Shown here in pieces: positions 53,404 through 61,967 of a stretch of 64,000 bases of DNA; positions within the stretch are counted from its first letter, which is position 1, and every line of letters begins with the position of its first letter. The position numbers and the translations under genes are program-made. The notes below the pieces were generated by a model. It saw only the letters and a program-made list of their open reading frames with translations, ran no database searches and was not told where the DNA came from. Source of the DNA: Roseiflexus castenholzii DSM 13941 (lineage in GTDB: Bacteria; Chloroflexota; Chloroflexia; Chloroflexales; Roseiflexaceae); NCBI RefSeq assembly GCF_000017805.1, contig NC_009767.1, forward strand, positions 3,162,001 through 3,226,000, in the 5' to 3' direction.

Positions 53404-53748
53404 TGGAGCACCTTCTGTTTCAGGGTGATCATTGCGCGGACGTCGATGCGCAAACGATCCTCATTGTACACGATTCCGTCCTCCACACTGTGGGGGTCGT
53501 GCGCGACCCGCTCAGATTCCGAGCGCAGCGAGGAATGACACGCATGCGGCATCTTCAATCGTAATCGGTATGACACGGATTCGCAATCGATGCACGCATC
53601 GCATCTACGACCTTGCTCAGCATTGCAAGCAAGTTGATCACATTTTGCTACTCTTCCTGTCATTCCTGATCGGGCGCGATCATGTATGATTGCTCTTAAG
53701 ATTGGATCAGTGGAACTGGATTGTTCTGAATGAATTGCGACACTACCT
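53404..53748. other. intergenic region with partial 127-bp element
   Basis: A 345-base gap between divergent genes. It contains the partial repeat at 53492-53571 and candidate -10 hexamers (TACAAT on the minus strand near 53464, TATGAT at 53685-53690) without good -35 sites. The 15-mer CCTGATCGGGCGCGA occurs here near 53665 and again at the start of the next gene. Confidence 0.5.
53492..53571 (-). repeat. truncated copy of the 127-bp element
   Basis: Read on the minus strand, it starts ATACCGAT, continues with GATGCCGC, TCATTCC and GGAATCTGA, and ends after GACCCC. This matches the first two thirds of the elements at 35070-35790. The right end is missing. Confidence 0.7.
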
Positions 53749-55455
53749 ATGGCCACGTCCGCCCACACCACCAGACCTTCCCTGATCGGGCGCGACATGT
53801 CCCTGCGCGCGCGTCTGATCCTTGGATATGGCATCATTGTATCGCTGACGCTGATCTTTGGTCTCTTTATGCTTACTTATACGCGTGGCGTCCGCAACCG
53901 CCTGGAAACGCTGAGCGCCGATGTCACTATCGATACACGCTACAGCATCGAAGCAGTGACGGCAGTTGCCGAGGCGCAACGCGCGCTTGATCGCTTCCTT
54001 CAGCAACCGAATGAACGACACTATCAGGATGCCGCGCGCCAGATCGATTTCTTGCAGCGAACGATTGAGCGCCTGGAGCGAGACGCACACAACCCGGCGA
54101 TGGTCGGTCATCTGCGCCGGATTGGGAACCAGGCAGCCACATACCGGCAAATTTTTGAGGAGACGCGCAACAGCATCGCTGCCCGGCAACGCGCGCGCGA
54201 TGATCTTTATACTGCGTTTCTCCAGCAATATCAGACGATCGAACAGGCAATCAGCAATGCCAGACCGATCGCTCCATCTGACTATCTGGCGCTCATGGAC
54301 CTGAGCCGCGCCAGCACGCGCCTTCAGTTGGCATATGTCTGGATTGGACGAATGGAAAGCGAGGACACGGCAACTGCGGCAGACAACGCCCTCGCGGAAC
54401 TGCGCCAGGCGCGCACCTTTTTGCGGCGGTATCTTGTGCTGAATACTAATCCGCGCATTGTGCGACCGGAGGATCTCGAGCGTCTTCAGAGCGTTTCGGA
54501 GAGTTTTGATCGTTCGATCATCAGTATCGCCAGTCTCTCCAGCGCCTCCATCCGCACCGAAGTGCTCATCAACAGCCGTCTGAAGCCGCACGCAGCGCAA
54601 ATGTCCCGCGAAGCGACAGCATTGTCCGATACGGCATTGATGGCGCTGAGCATCGCCGCAGTTGATATTAGCCGGGAAACCTCGCAGATACGGACGATCA
54701 TTAGCAGTGTACTCGCGCTCCTTCTGATAGCCGGAGGTGCGCTCGGCGTCCTGCTGGCAGCGCTCATTACCCGCCCGCTCAATGAACTGGTTGCGGCCAC
54801 TGCGCGCCTGGCGCGCGGCGAGGGAGCTCTGCGGGTGCAACCACGCGGCGGGCGTGAACTGATCCTGTTGGCGCACGCATTCAACGATATGGCAGCGGAA
54901 CTCGAACGTGAACGCGCCGAGATCCGTCGCCAGAACGCATTGCTGGCAGAACGTGCGGCGGAACTCGAACAGACCCTGCACCAGCTTCGTGAAGAAACGG
55001 CGGCGCGCGAGCAACTGAGCGCCACCGTGCGCCAGCTCAGCGTGCCGATTATTCCGATCATGGAAGGGGTGCTGGTTGCGCCGCTGGTTGGCGAGATCGA
55101 TGCTGAACGCGCCCAACTGTTGCAGCAGCGTCTGCTTCATCGTATTGTCACCGAACGCGCACAGGTGGCGATCCTCGACATCACCGGCGTCCCCGTGGTT
55201 GACGGACAGATCAGCACGTGGTTAATCCAGGCGACCACCGCCGCGCGTCTACTCGGAGCGCGCTGCATCCTCGTCGGCATCAATCCAGAAGTCTCGCAGG
55301 CGCTCGTTGCCAGCGGCATCGACCTCGGCGACCTGGCGACCCGCGCCACCCTCCGCGAAGGGCTGGAGTATGCCATGCGCATCATGCGCGCGGCGTCAGG
55401 CGTGAGGCAAGAGGCGAACGGCATCAGGCACGCGACGGTGCGTGTGAGGCATTAG
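53749..55455 (+). CDS. transmembrane HAMP-STAS sensor protein
   Basis: A 568-residue sensor. Membrane helix 1 is at about 23-45, an alpha-helical sensing domain fills about 46-315 and helix 2 is at about 318-343 (SVLALLLIAGGALGVLLAALI). A HAMP domain (TRPLNELVAATARLARGEG) is followed by a coiled coil (395-440) and a STAS domain of RsbR type (VPIIPIMEGVLVAPLVGEID, VAILDITGVPVVDG). It probably controls an anti-sigma-factor switch kinase of RsbT type, not seen here. The last 25 residues (after YAMRIM) come from a low-complexity repeat duplicated at 55518. Confidence 0.88.
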   Translation: MATSAHTTRPSLIGRDMSLRARLILGYGIIVSLTLIFGLFMLTYTRGVRNRLETLSADVTIDTRYSIEAVTAVAEAQRALDRFLQQPNERHYQDAARQIDFLQRTIERLERDAHNPAMVGHLRRIGNQAATYRQIFEETRNSIAARQRARDDLYTAFLQQYQTIEQAISNARPIAPSDYLALMDLSRASTRLQLAYVWIGRMESEDTATAADNALAELRQARTFLRRYLVLNTNPRIVRPEDLERLQSVSESFDRSIISIASLSSASIRTEVLINSRLKPHAAQMSREATALSDTALMALSIAAVDISRETSQIRTIISSVLALLLIAGGALGVLLAALITRPLNELVAATARLARGEGALRVQPRGGRELILLAHAFNDMAAELERERAEIRRQNALLAERAAELEQTLHQLREETAAREQLSATVRQLSVPIIPIMEGVLVAPLVGEIDAERAQLLQQRLLHRIVTERAQVAILDITGVPVVDGQISTWLIQATTAARLLGARCILVGINPEVSQALVASGIDLGDLATRATLREGLEYAMRIMRAASGVRQEANGIRHATVRVRH

Positions 55456-55642
55456 GCGCAGCGCCTGGTTGCACCGCGCTGTCATTATTGCGGATCGCCG
55501 GTTGCAGCATCCTGAGGTATGCCATGCGCATCATGCGCGCGGCGTCAGGCGTGAGGCAAGAGGCGAACGGCATCAGGCACGCGACGGTGCGTGTGAGGCC
55601 TTAGGCGCAGCACTTGGTTAGACCACGCCGTCTCGCGGTAAA
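55369..55642 (+). repeat. 149-bp-period duplication of the STAS gene's 3' end
   Basis: The sequence starting TATGCCATGCGCATCATGCG at 55369 is repeated at 55518, 149 bases later. The copies run about 125 bases, with the first 75 nearly identical and the rest diverged. Copy 1 includes the stop codon of the STAS gene; copy 2 is intergenic. Confidence 0.8.
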
Positions 55643-55664
55643 CCCAACGATTAGGAGCAGCAGC

Positions 55665-56819
55665 ATGACAACATCCATCCCCCTCTTTACCGTCACCCTC
55701 GGAACCGATGCAGAACTAGCGTCGAAGATCGCTGCCGGATTACAGTCCGGCGCTTACGAACTGATCGGCGGCGTGGTGCGTGACACAGGCAGCAAGCAGA
55801 TCGTCGCCTGGCTGCGTCAGGTTGGTCATATCGCTCCTGCTGCGCTGCCGACTTCCGTGATGGGACCGCTCGCATTCCAGGCACTGATCGCATCAACATC
55901 ACTTCTGACCCTCGGCGTGACCGTTATCGGATTCGCGCTCATGAGGAAGCGCCTGGATACGATTGCGAAAGACATCGCTTCGATCAAGCAAACACTGGAA
56001 CGGATGGAGCGAAAACTGGACCTGTCTCTTGACGCAAAAGTCCGCACCGCGCTCGATCTGGCGCGCAGAGCGTTTGAGATGCACGATCCGGTCAACCGGC
56101 GAGATCACGCGCATCAGGCGGCAACCATGTTTCTTGAGGCTGAACACTACTATCGCAGCTTGCTGGACGCCGAATACGGAGAAGGGGGATGGCTGATCGC
56201 CCCGTTGCTCAAAACATTGACCCTGGCGCGTGTTGGCGCGGCGCGCTGTTACCTTGGGCTGGGCGAAACGGCGGCAGCGCGGAGTCTGCTCAGTGAAGGA
56301 TACATCGTGCTCGAACCGTATGTTCAGCGGTGGTTCGATGCCGTCGTCGGCGTCCGACCGGCGCTCGTTCTCCATCCAGCGACCGGCATTTCGCTTGAAC
56401 GGTTGACACTGCTGATGCGCTATCGCCAACATGACCCGGCGCTCAGCGGGACGGCTGTGTTTGAACAACTGCGCGCCGAGCTGTGGAAAAGCGCCGTACA
56501 GGACATCAATCAATGGCGACAACCCTTCCCGCCCGTGTTACGGGAAGACCCGGAAGTGACGCCTCTCGACTGGGCGCTTCATCGTGAAAAGATTACTACC
56601 CGCTTCCTGGCGCGCCTGGCAGACACATGCACGCAGATTGAAACGGTCTATGCCGCAGTGCGCTGCATCGAGGGCTACCGGCTCGAACTCGAACAGATCG
56701 AGCGTATGGGGCTATCACCGGACGAACTCGATCAGCAGTGCGCGCTCCTGTCGTCGGACAGCGCGTTGATCGTGCATGTTCCGAAGGGCTCAGAACTCGC
56801 CAGACACGTGATCGTCTGA
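55665..56819 (+). CDS. TM and coiled-coil protein of unknown function
   Basis: A 384-residue protein. Residues 1-60 are a small alpha/beta region. One membrane segment (about 68-93: LAFQALIASTSLLTLGVTVIGF) is followed by a short coiled coil (ASIKQTLERMERKLDLSL). The C-terminal 260 residues are almost all helical, with repeats of about 35 residues that resemble TPR or helical bundle repeats (AALDLARRA-like, LVGAARCYLGLGETAAARSLL). ATG 55665 has AGGAG 8 bases upstream. It is 209 bases after the STAS sensor on the same strand. I do not recognise the family. Confidence 0.6.
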   Translation: MTTSIPLFTVTLGTDAELASKIAAGLQSGAYELIGGVVRDTGSKQIVAWLRQVGHIAPAALPTSVMGPLAFQALIASTSLLTLGVTVIGFALMRKRLDTIAKDIASIKQTLERMERKLDLSLDAKVRTALDLARRAFEMHDPVNRRDHAHQAATMFLEAEHYYRSLLDAEYGEGGWLIAPLLKTLTLARVGAARCYLGLGETAAARSLLSEGYIVLEPYVQRWFDAVVGVRPALVLHPATGISLERLTLLMRYRQHDPALSGTAVFEQLRAELWKSAVQDINQWRQPFPPVLREDPEVTPLDWALHREKITTRFLARLADTCTQIETVYAAVRCIEGYRLELEQIERMGLSPDELDQQCALLSSDSALIVHVPKGSELARHVIV

Positions 56820-57034
56820 TAGGGCGATCAACTAAAACCTGGACAATTATGCGCGGTCATTTGGACAGTGAACAACAGGCGCAGTCGTGCATCCACGACC
56901 GCCAACGCGCGTGGTGGATCGTTACACCGTGAGAACCGGGCGCTCGAATATCCTGTCTGACTGATCGCCTGGTTGATCGCTCTATGAGGCACAAGCGAGT
57001 CGGCGACCACCCCATCCACCCGCTGCAATCACCC
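56820..57034. other. intergenic region with MITE-like element
   Basis: A 215-base gap between convergent genes, filled mostly by the element at 56821-56982. Only a start of TCAGGCGT-type repeat (57035 onwards) follows. Confidence 0.55.
56821..56982. mobile_element. 162-bp MITE-like element with AGRGCGATCAAC ends
   Basis: The left end AGGGCGATCAACT (56821-56833) and right end GGTTGATCGCTCT (56971-56983) are inverted repeats of the same type as at 45761-45891. The interior is unlike the first element and codes for nothing recognisable. Confidence 0.55.
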
Positions 57035-58879
57035 CTAACGCCTGACGCCTGACACCTGACGCCTGACCACCGGCTCATCACGGAACTGACGACGATGCAA
57101 TTCGGCGTACAGCCTGCCGCGTGCCAGCAATTCGTCGTGAGTTCCACGCTCGACGATCCGCCCCTGATCGAGCACCAGCACCAGATCGGCGTCGTGGATG
57201 GTCGAAAGACGGTGGGCAATCACAAAACTGGTGCGCCCGCGCAACAACCGTCGCAGCGCCTGCTGGATCAACTGCTCGGTGCGGGTATCGACGCTACTGG
57301 TCGCCTCGTCGAGGATCAGGATACGCGGGTCTGCCAGGATCGCGCGCGCAATGCCGATCAACTGCCGCTGCCCCTGGCTGAGGTTGCCGCCGCGCTCGCT
57401 CAACTGCGTCTGGTACCCATCCGGCAGGCGCATAATGAACTCGTGGGCATTCGCAGCGCGCGCCGCTTCCTCAACGTCTGCATCCGTGGCGTCGAGCCGT
57501 CCATAACGGATGTTATCGGCAATCGTTCCCGAAAAGAGAAAACTGTCCTGGAGCACAACTCCCATCTGCGACCGCAGACTGGCACGAGTGACCTTCCGCA
57601 CATCGATACCGTCGATCAGGACGGCTCCGGCACTGACATCATAGAATCGCCCGATCAGGTTAACGAGCGTCGTCTTCCCAGCGCCGGTCGGTCCCACCAG
57701 CGCAATCGCCTGCCCTGGTTCCGCCGTCAGGCAAATGTCCTTCAGGACATACCGCTCCTCGTCTCGAAGTTGTTCCCCCGGGCGGACGCTGTAACTGAAC
57801 CAGACATGATCAAACTCCACGCGCCCTTCGATCCGTCCCAGCGGTTGCGCGTCCGGCGCGTCCACCAGGTCGGGCGGCGTATCGATCAGCGCAAAGATTC
57901 GCTCCCCTGCCGCCAGCGCCGACTGCGCCGTGGTGTAGAATGCCGACAGCGCCTGCACCGGGCGGAAGAACTGCTGCACATAGGTAAGAAATGCGACCAC
58001 CACGCCAACCGTGACCGCTTCCTGGATCACCAGCCATCCGCCGAACCCAGCGACGATGGCAATGGCGACTGTCGAAAGCACATCGACCGCTGGCATAAAC
58101 GCCGATGTAATCGCCGTAGCACTGACGTTCGCATCACGGTTGGCAGCGTTGCGCTGCGCAAAACGCTGTTGGTTCAAATTGGTGCGCGTAAACGCCTGTG
58201 CGACCTTGACACCGGCGATCTCCTCCTGGATTTCCGCCGATACGTCGCCGATCGCTTCGCGGGTGCGGCGAAACGCCCGCCGCGACATCTGCGAAAACAG
58301 ACTGGTCATCCAGATCATTACCGGAATAACGATAAAACTCGCCAGCGCCAGGCGCCAGTCGAGCGCCACCATTGCTACCAGAATCCCGATCAACCCGAAC
58401 AGGCTGCCGAGCACCTGCACCAGCCCCTGTCCCATCAACTGCGTGATGACTTCGGTATCATTCACCAGACGCGACATCAACTCGCCTGCCGGGCGACGAT
58501 CAAAGAAACGGAGCGACATGCGTTGCAGCGCAGCAAAGATCTCACTGCGCAAATGAGCAAGCACCTGCTGCCCGACTTCCCCCATCAGCATAAACTGATA
58601 ACGTCCGGCAGCCATGCCGGCGACATACACTACAAGGAGCGCCAGCATCAGGCGGTTCAGTTCACCGCCATCACGCTGCGCAATCGCGCTATCGATCGCC
58701 ACGCCGATCAGCAAGGGACCAAGCGCCTGTGAAGCAGCAGCAATGGCGACCAGCGCCAGAATCGCCAGCAGTCGCTTCCAGTAGGGAAGCAGATAACCGA
58801 GCAATCGCCGCGCGACTGCGCCGCGGCTTTCAGCCTGTTCCTGTGGTAGTTCGGCAACCCGTTGCAGCATGTGCATCAT
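57035..58879 (-). CDS. ABC half-exporter, ATPase with canonical Walker B
   Basis: A 614-residue ABC exporter half. Six membrane helices fill about 35-320. The nucleotide-binding domain has Walker A GPTGAGKTT, Q-loop, signature NLSQGQ, Walker B with catalytic Glu (LDEATSSVD) and switch His (FVIAHRLST). The signature differs from LSGGQ. ATG 58879 overlaps the reductase stop (ATGA) and has AAGGAG upstream. It pairs with the half-exporter at 59406, which carries the complementary changes. The C-terminal residues (RRQVSGVRR) come from a TCAGGCGT-type repeat. Substrates are unknown; drug or lipid export is likely. Confidence 0.92.
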   Translation of the reverse strand: MMHMLQRVAELPQEQAESRGAVARRLLGYLLPYWKRLLAILALVAIAAASQALGPLLIGVAIDSAIAQRDGGELNRLMLALLVVYVAGMAAGRYQFMLMGEVGQQVLAHLRSEIFAALQRMSLRFFDRRPAGELMSRLVNDTEVITQLMGQGLVQVLGSLFGLIGILVAMVALDWRLALASFIVIPVMIWMTSLFSQMSRRAFRRTREAIGDVSAEIQEEIAGVKVAQAFTRTNLNQQRFAQRNAANRDANVSATAITSAFMPAVDVLSTVAIAIVAGFGGWLVIQEAVTVGVVVAFLTYVQQFFRPVQALSAFYTTAQSALAAGERIFALIDTPPDLVDAPDAQPLGRIEGRVEFDHVWFSYSVRPGEQLRDEERYVLKDICLTAEPGQAIALVGPTGAGKTTLVNLIGRFYDVSAGAVLIDGIDVRKVTRASLRSQMGVVLQDSFLFSGTIADNIRYGRLDATDADVEEAARAANAHEFIMRLPDGYQTQLSERGGNLSQGQRQLIGIARAILADPRILILDEATSSVDTRTEQLIQQALRRLLRGRTSFVIAHRLSTIHDADLVLVLDQGRIVERGTHDELLARGRLYAELHRRQFRDEPVVRRQVSGVRR

Positions 58880-59349
58880 ATGCGTCGCTCCTTGCCGGTT
58901 GGCGCCACACCCACCGGACTCAACCGCACAATCGGCAGGCGCCGGGTTGTGCGTCGTCGGTATGACTCGTAGGTCGGATAGATGGCGACCAGTCGTTGCC
59001 ATAGACGTTCATACTCTTCGGGATCGTCTACCTCAATCGCCACTGCTGAGGTGACATACCCGTGATCTTCGACAATCACGCGCGGATCGGCACGCAGATT
59101 GCGGTACCAGTGCGGCGGCGTATCGCTGCCACCCCAGGACCCCACCACGACATAGTCGCCGCCGTCGCGCACGAACAACAGCGGCGTAACACGCTTCTTC
59201 CCGCTGCGCCGCCCGGTCGTCGTCAGCAGAATACAGTGCCGTCCCAGAAATGGATGCGGCAGCGCGCCACGCATCAACCGGTAGAGCGTCACGTGCGCCG
59301 CCGTCGCCGCTTTGACCAACTGAACAAAGAGCGGGTGATGTTGTGCCAT
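58876..59349 (-). CDS. deazaflavin-dependent nitroreductase family protein (DUF385/Ddn-like)
   Basis: A 157-residue split beta-barrel protein of the Ddn/F420-dependent quinone reductase group. The motif TTTGRRSGKKRVTPLLFV (about 42-60) and GSWGGSDTPPHWYRNLRADP are the signature. Members use reduced F420 to reduce quinones or nitro compounds. It lies between two ABC half-exporters in the same operon, with ATGA overlap to the downstream gene. Cofactor use is inferred; FMN-binding is also possible. Confidence 0.88.
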   Translation of the reverse strand: MAQHHPLFVQLVKAATAAHVTLYRLMRGALPHPFLGRHCILLTTTGRRSGKKRVTPLLFVRDGGDYVVVGSWGGSDTPPHWYRNLRADPRVIVEDHGYVTSAVAIEVDDPEEYERLWQRLVAIYPTYESYRRRTTRRLPIVRLSPVGVAPTGKERRI

Positions 59350-59405
59350 GGAATGACGTCAATCCTTACAACACGCAACCGTTACCCTTTCCACCTTTCC
59401 CGCCA

Positions 59406-61211
59406 TCACCCTTCAACCTCCGCCGTCTCGACTTCCTCTCGCACCCCGCCGAACTGCGAGTCGATGATCTCACCGTAGAGCGCACTGGTTGCCAGCAACG
59501 CTTCGTGCGTTCCTTGCGCGACAACGCGCCCGTTGTCCAGCAGCAGGATCAGGTCGGCGCGACGCACCGTGCTAATTCGTTGCGCAATCACAAATGAGGT
59601 GCGCCCTTCCATCAACCGTTCGAGCGCCAGTTGAATCTGATATTCGGTTTCGGCATCGACCGAAGAGGTGCTGTCGTCGAGGATCAGAATGCGCGGATCG
59701 CGCAGAAGGGCGCGCGCGATGGCGATCCGCTGCTTCTGTCCGCCCGACAGCCCAACGCCGCGTTCACCGATGATGGTGTGGTATCCATTCGGCAACGCCA
59801 TAATGAACTCGTGCGCCTGCGCAGCGCACGCCGCCGCTTCGACCTCGGCATCACTCGCATCAGGGCGACCATAGGCGATATTTTCGCGCACGCTGCCGCT
59901 GAAGAGCGTTGTATCCTGCAACACAATCCCGATCTGCGCCCGCAGGCTCTCCAGTGTCACATCGCGCACATCGATCCCGTCAATCGTGACCCGTCCATGG
60001 GTGACATCATAGAAACGGGGGATCAGGTTGATAATTGTGCTCTTGCCGGCGCCGGTTTTTCCCAGAATAGCGACCGTCTGCCCCGGTTCGGCAACAAACG
60101 AGACATCCTTGAGAATGTACTTCTCCTCGCGGATCGGGTGACGTCCATCAGGCGCAGCGTGACCATCGGCTCGCACGCCATAGCCAAACCAGACGCGTTC
60201 GAACGCGACTTGCCCTTTGATAGGCGGCAACGGGCGGGCGCCGGGGCGGTCGTGGACTTCGTTCTCGACATCGAGCACCTCGAAGATGCGCTCAGCGCTG
60301 ACCGCCGCGCGTGTGATCTGCGCCATGATCATCCCCAGCATCATCAGCGGCATGATGAGCAACGCCAGGTAGGTATTGAACGCTACCAGTTCGCCAATCG
60401 TCAGTGCGCCGCCGATCACCTGATACCCGCCAAACCAGATCACCGCCAGGGTACCCAGGTTGCCGATGAAAAAGATAAGCGGGAATGTCAGCGACATCGC
60501 GCGGATCGATTGCAGGTTGGCGTCGAGCAGGCGCTGATTCAGGCGATTGTAACGCTGCCACTCGTATGGTTCACGCGCAAACGCCTGCACCACCCGCACA
60601 CCGGCCAGATTCTCCTGGAGTGCCGTGTTGAGTGCGCCGAGACGCTGCTGAATCTGATCGAAGAGCGGCCGCACAACGTTCATGAAGAAGCCGATGACTC
60701 CGACCATCAACGGAACGGTCAACAACACGAGCAGCGCCAGTTGCCAGTTCATCAGCAGCATTGCGCCAATGCAGCCAATAATCAACGCCGCAGCATTCAA
60801 CAGTTGCAACAACCCCATGCCGATGAAGGTGCGCACCTGCTCGACATCGCTGGTAATGCGCGTCATCAACTGCCCGGTTTGCGCCCGGTCGTGGTACGAG
60901 AAACTCAACCCCTGGATTTTGGCGAAGAGCGTGTTGCGCAGATCGTAGGCGACCGCCTGCGACGCCTTTTCGGACCAGAAGCCAGACGTGAAACTGAACA
61001 TACCGCGCACGAGCGCAATTCCCACCAGCGCCGCCGCCAGCCACACCAGTGCGTTGGTATTGCGTTCTGCGATTCCCTGATCGATCAGCATGCGCAGCAC
61101 CTGCGGCGTAACCAGATTGGCGACGGCCGCGAGCGTCAGGCTGATAAACGCGCCAACCGATAATCTCCAATACGGCTTCAGGAAGGTCAACGAACGGCGA
61201 AGTGGAATCAT
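59406..61211 (-). CDS. ABC half-exporter, ATPase with degenerate Walker B
   Basis: A 601-residue ABC exporter half with six membrane helices (about 20-300). The nucleotide-binding domain has Walker A GKTGAGKST and signature GLSGGQ. The catalytic Glu after Walker B is replaced by Asp (LDDSTSSVD), and the switch His is replaced by Gln (FVIAQRIST). Such changes mark the degenerate site of heterodimeric exporters. The partner at 57035 has the DE and the H plus a changed signature, so the two should form one asymmetric transporter. Its ATG overlaps the MarR stop (ATGA), and an unusual linker (APDGRHPIREEK) precedes Walker A. Confidence 0.93.
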   Translation of the reverse strand: MIPLRRSLTFLKPYWRLSVGAFISLTLAAVANLVTPQVLRMLIDQGIAERNTNALVWLAAALVGIALVRGMFSFTSGFWSEKASQAVAYDLRNTLFAKIQGLSFSYHDRAQTGQLMTRITSDVEQVRTFIGMGLLQLLNAAALIIGCIGAMLLMNWQLALLVLLTVPLMVGVIGFFMNVVRPLFDQIQQRLGALNTALQENLAGVRVVQAFAREPYEWQRYNRLNQRLLDANLQSIRAMSLTFPLIFFIGNLGTLAVIWFGGYQVIGGALTIGELVAFNTYLALLIMPLMMLGMIMAQITRAAVSAERIFEVLDVENEVHDRPGARPLPPIKGQVAFERVWFGYGVRADGHAAPDGRHPIREEKYILKDVSFVAEPGQTVAILGKTGAGKSTIINLIPRFYDVTHGRVTIDGIDVRDVTLESLRAQIGIVLQDTTLFSGSVRENIAYGRPDASDAEVEAAACAAQAHEFIMALPNGYHTIIGERGVGLSGGQKQRIAIARALLRDPRILILDDSTSSVDAETEYQIQLALERLMEGRTSFVIAQRISTVRRADLILLLDNGRVVAQGTHEALLATSALYGEIIDSQFGGVREEVETAEVEG

Positions 61212-61705
61212 CGGGTCTCTCCTGATACTGGCTCAATCGGCATCGAGCAGGCATGATCGACCAGTTCGCGCAACGCGCTCAATCCTTCGTGGAGATGCAC
61301 GCGCTGGCGTTCATCGAGTTGTTCGATCAGGCGTGCAGCGGCTTCCCTGGCTGCGTCGCGGATGGCGATATGTGCGGCATAACCGGCAGGGGTCAGGCGC
61401 AGCACCACCTTCCGTCGGTCGTCTGGCGCGGTTGTGCGCTCCACCCACGTGCGCTGCACCAGCACATCCACCGTGCGCGACATTGATGAGGGCGTCACCT
61501 GATGTGCCGCAGCAAGTTCGCTCAGACTCCACGGGCGCGCCGCCAGCATGGCCAGCATGCGCATCTGCCCCATCGTCGGCATATCATCGGAGCCGTGCCG
61601 TTGACGCATTGCGCTCCCGATGGAGCGCATGACGCCAGGAACAGTGTCGAGCAGCAGCACAGCGCATTCGTAAGCGGAAGGAGCCATCGGAAATCGATGT
61701 ACCAT
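61208..61705 (-). CDS. MarR family transcriptional regulator
   Basis: A 165-residue winged-helix regulator. The helix-turn-helix is LSELAAAHQVTPSSMSRTVDVLV, followed by the wing DDRRKVVLRLTPAG. Helices at both ends form the dimer interface. ATG 61705 is chosen; ATG 61687 is the alternative, since the leader before 61705 is very short. A palindrome overlapping the -10 element (61717-61729) is the likely operator, so it should repress itself and the exporter genes. The ligand is unknown. Confidence 0.88.
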   Translation of the reverse strand: MVHRFPMAPSAYECAVLLLDTVPGVMRSIGSAMRQRHGSDDMPTMGQMRMLAMLAARPWSLSELAAAHQVTPSSMSRTVDVLVQRTWVERTTAPDDRRKVVLRLTPAGYAAHIAIRDAAREAAARLIEQLDERQRVHLHEGLSALRELVDHACSMPIEPVSGETR

Positions 61706-61716
61706 ACAATAATCAG

Positions 61717-61729
61717 ATAGTGCAACTAT
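61717..61729 (-). promoter_or_regulatory. candidate MarR operator
   Basis: ATAGT-GCA-ACTAT is a perfect 13-base palindrome. It overlaps the -10 hexamer and the predicted start of the marR operon. Confidence 0.6.
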
Positions 61730-61753
61730 ACACTCGTTTCCGCCGGATGTCAA
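61725..61753 (-). promoter_or_regulatory. consensus promoter of the MarR-ABC operon
   Basis: On the minus strand TTGACA (61748-61753) and TATAGT (61725-61730) are 17 bases apart. The -35 is perfect and the -10 is one base off consensus. Confidence 0.82.
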
Positions 61754-61967
61754 ATGGATGCCAGGGTGCGAGGCAAGGGACACGAGGTGAAGGGTTGAAG
61801 CGTTCCACGTTGAACGTTGAACATGGGTAGGTGGCGAATGCGGATGAGCCGGTTGCAGCCACGATGTTCAGACGCCCGGTTCACGTGGAACAGCGCGCGT
61901 CCATTGGCAATATTGTGCGAATGACCCGTGTTTCGTATCAGTTCTCGGGTCTCGGTGCTTACAAAAC

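Noticed and set aside
53665..53796. Direct repeat of CCTGATCGGGCGCGA around the STAS gene start
   Set aside because: Only 15 bases and two copies; too little to call a duplication or insertion target.
53743..55140. 465-codon minus-strand ORF opposite the STAS gene
   Set aside because: The plus frame has membrane, HAMP and STAS features; the minus frame has none.
57095..61163. 545- and 510-codon plus-strand ORFs opposite the two ABC genes
   Set aside because: Walker A, signature and Walker B motifs are all on the minus strand.
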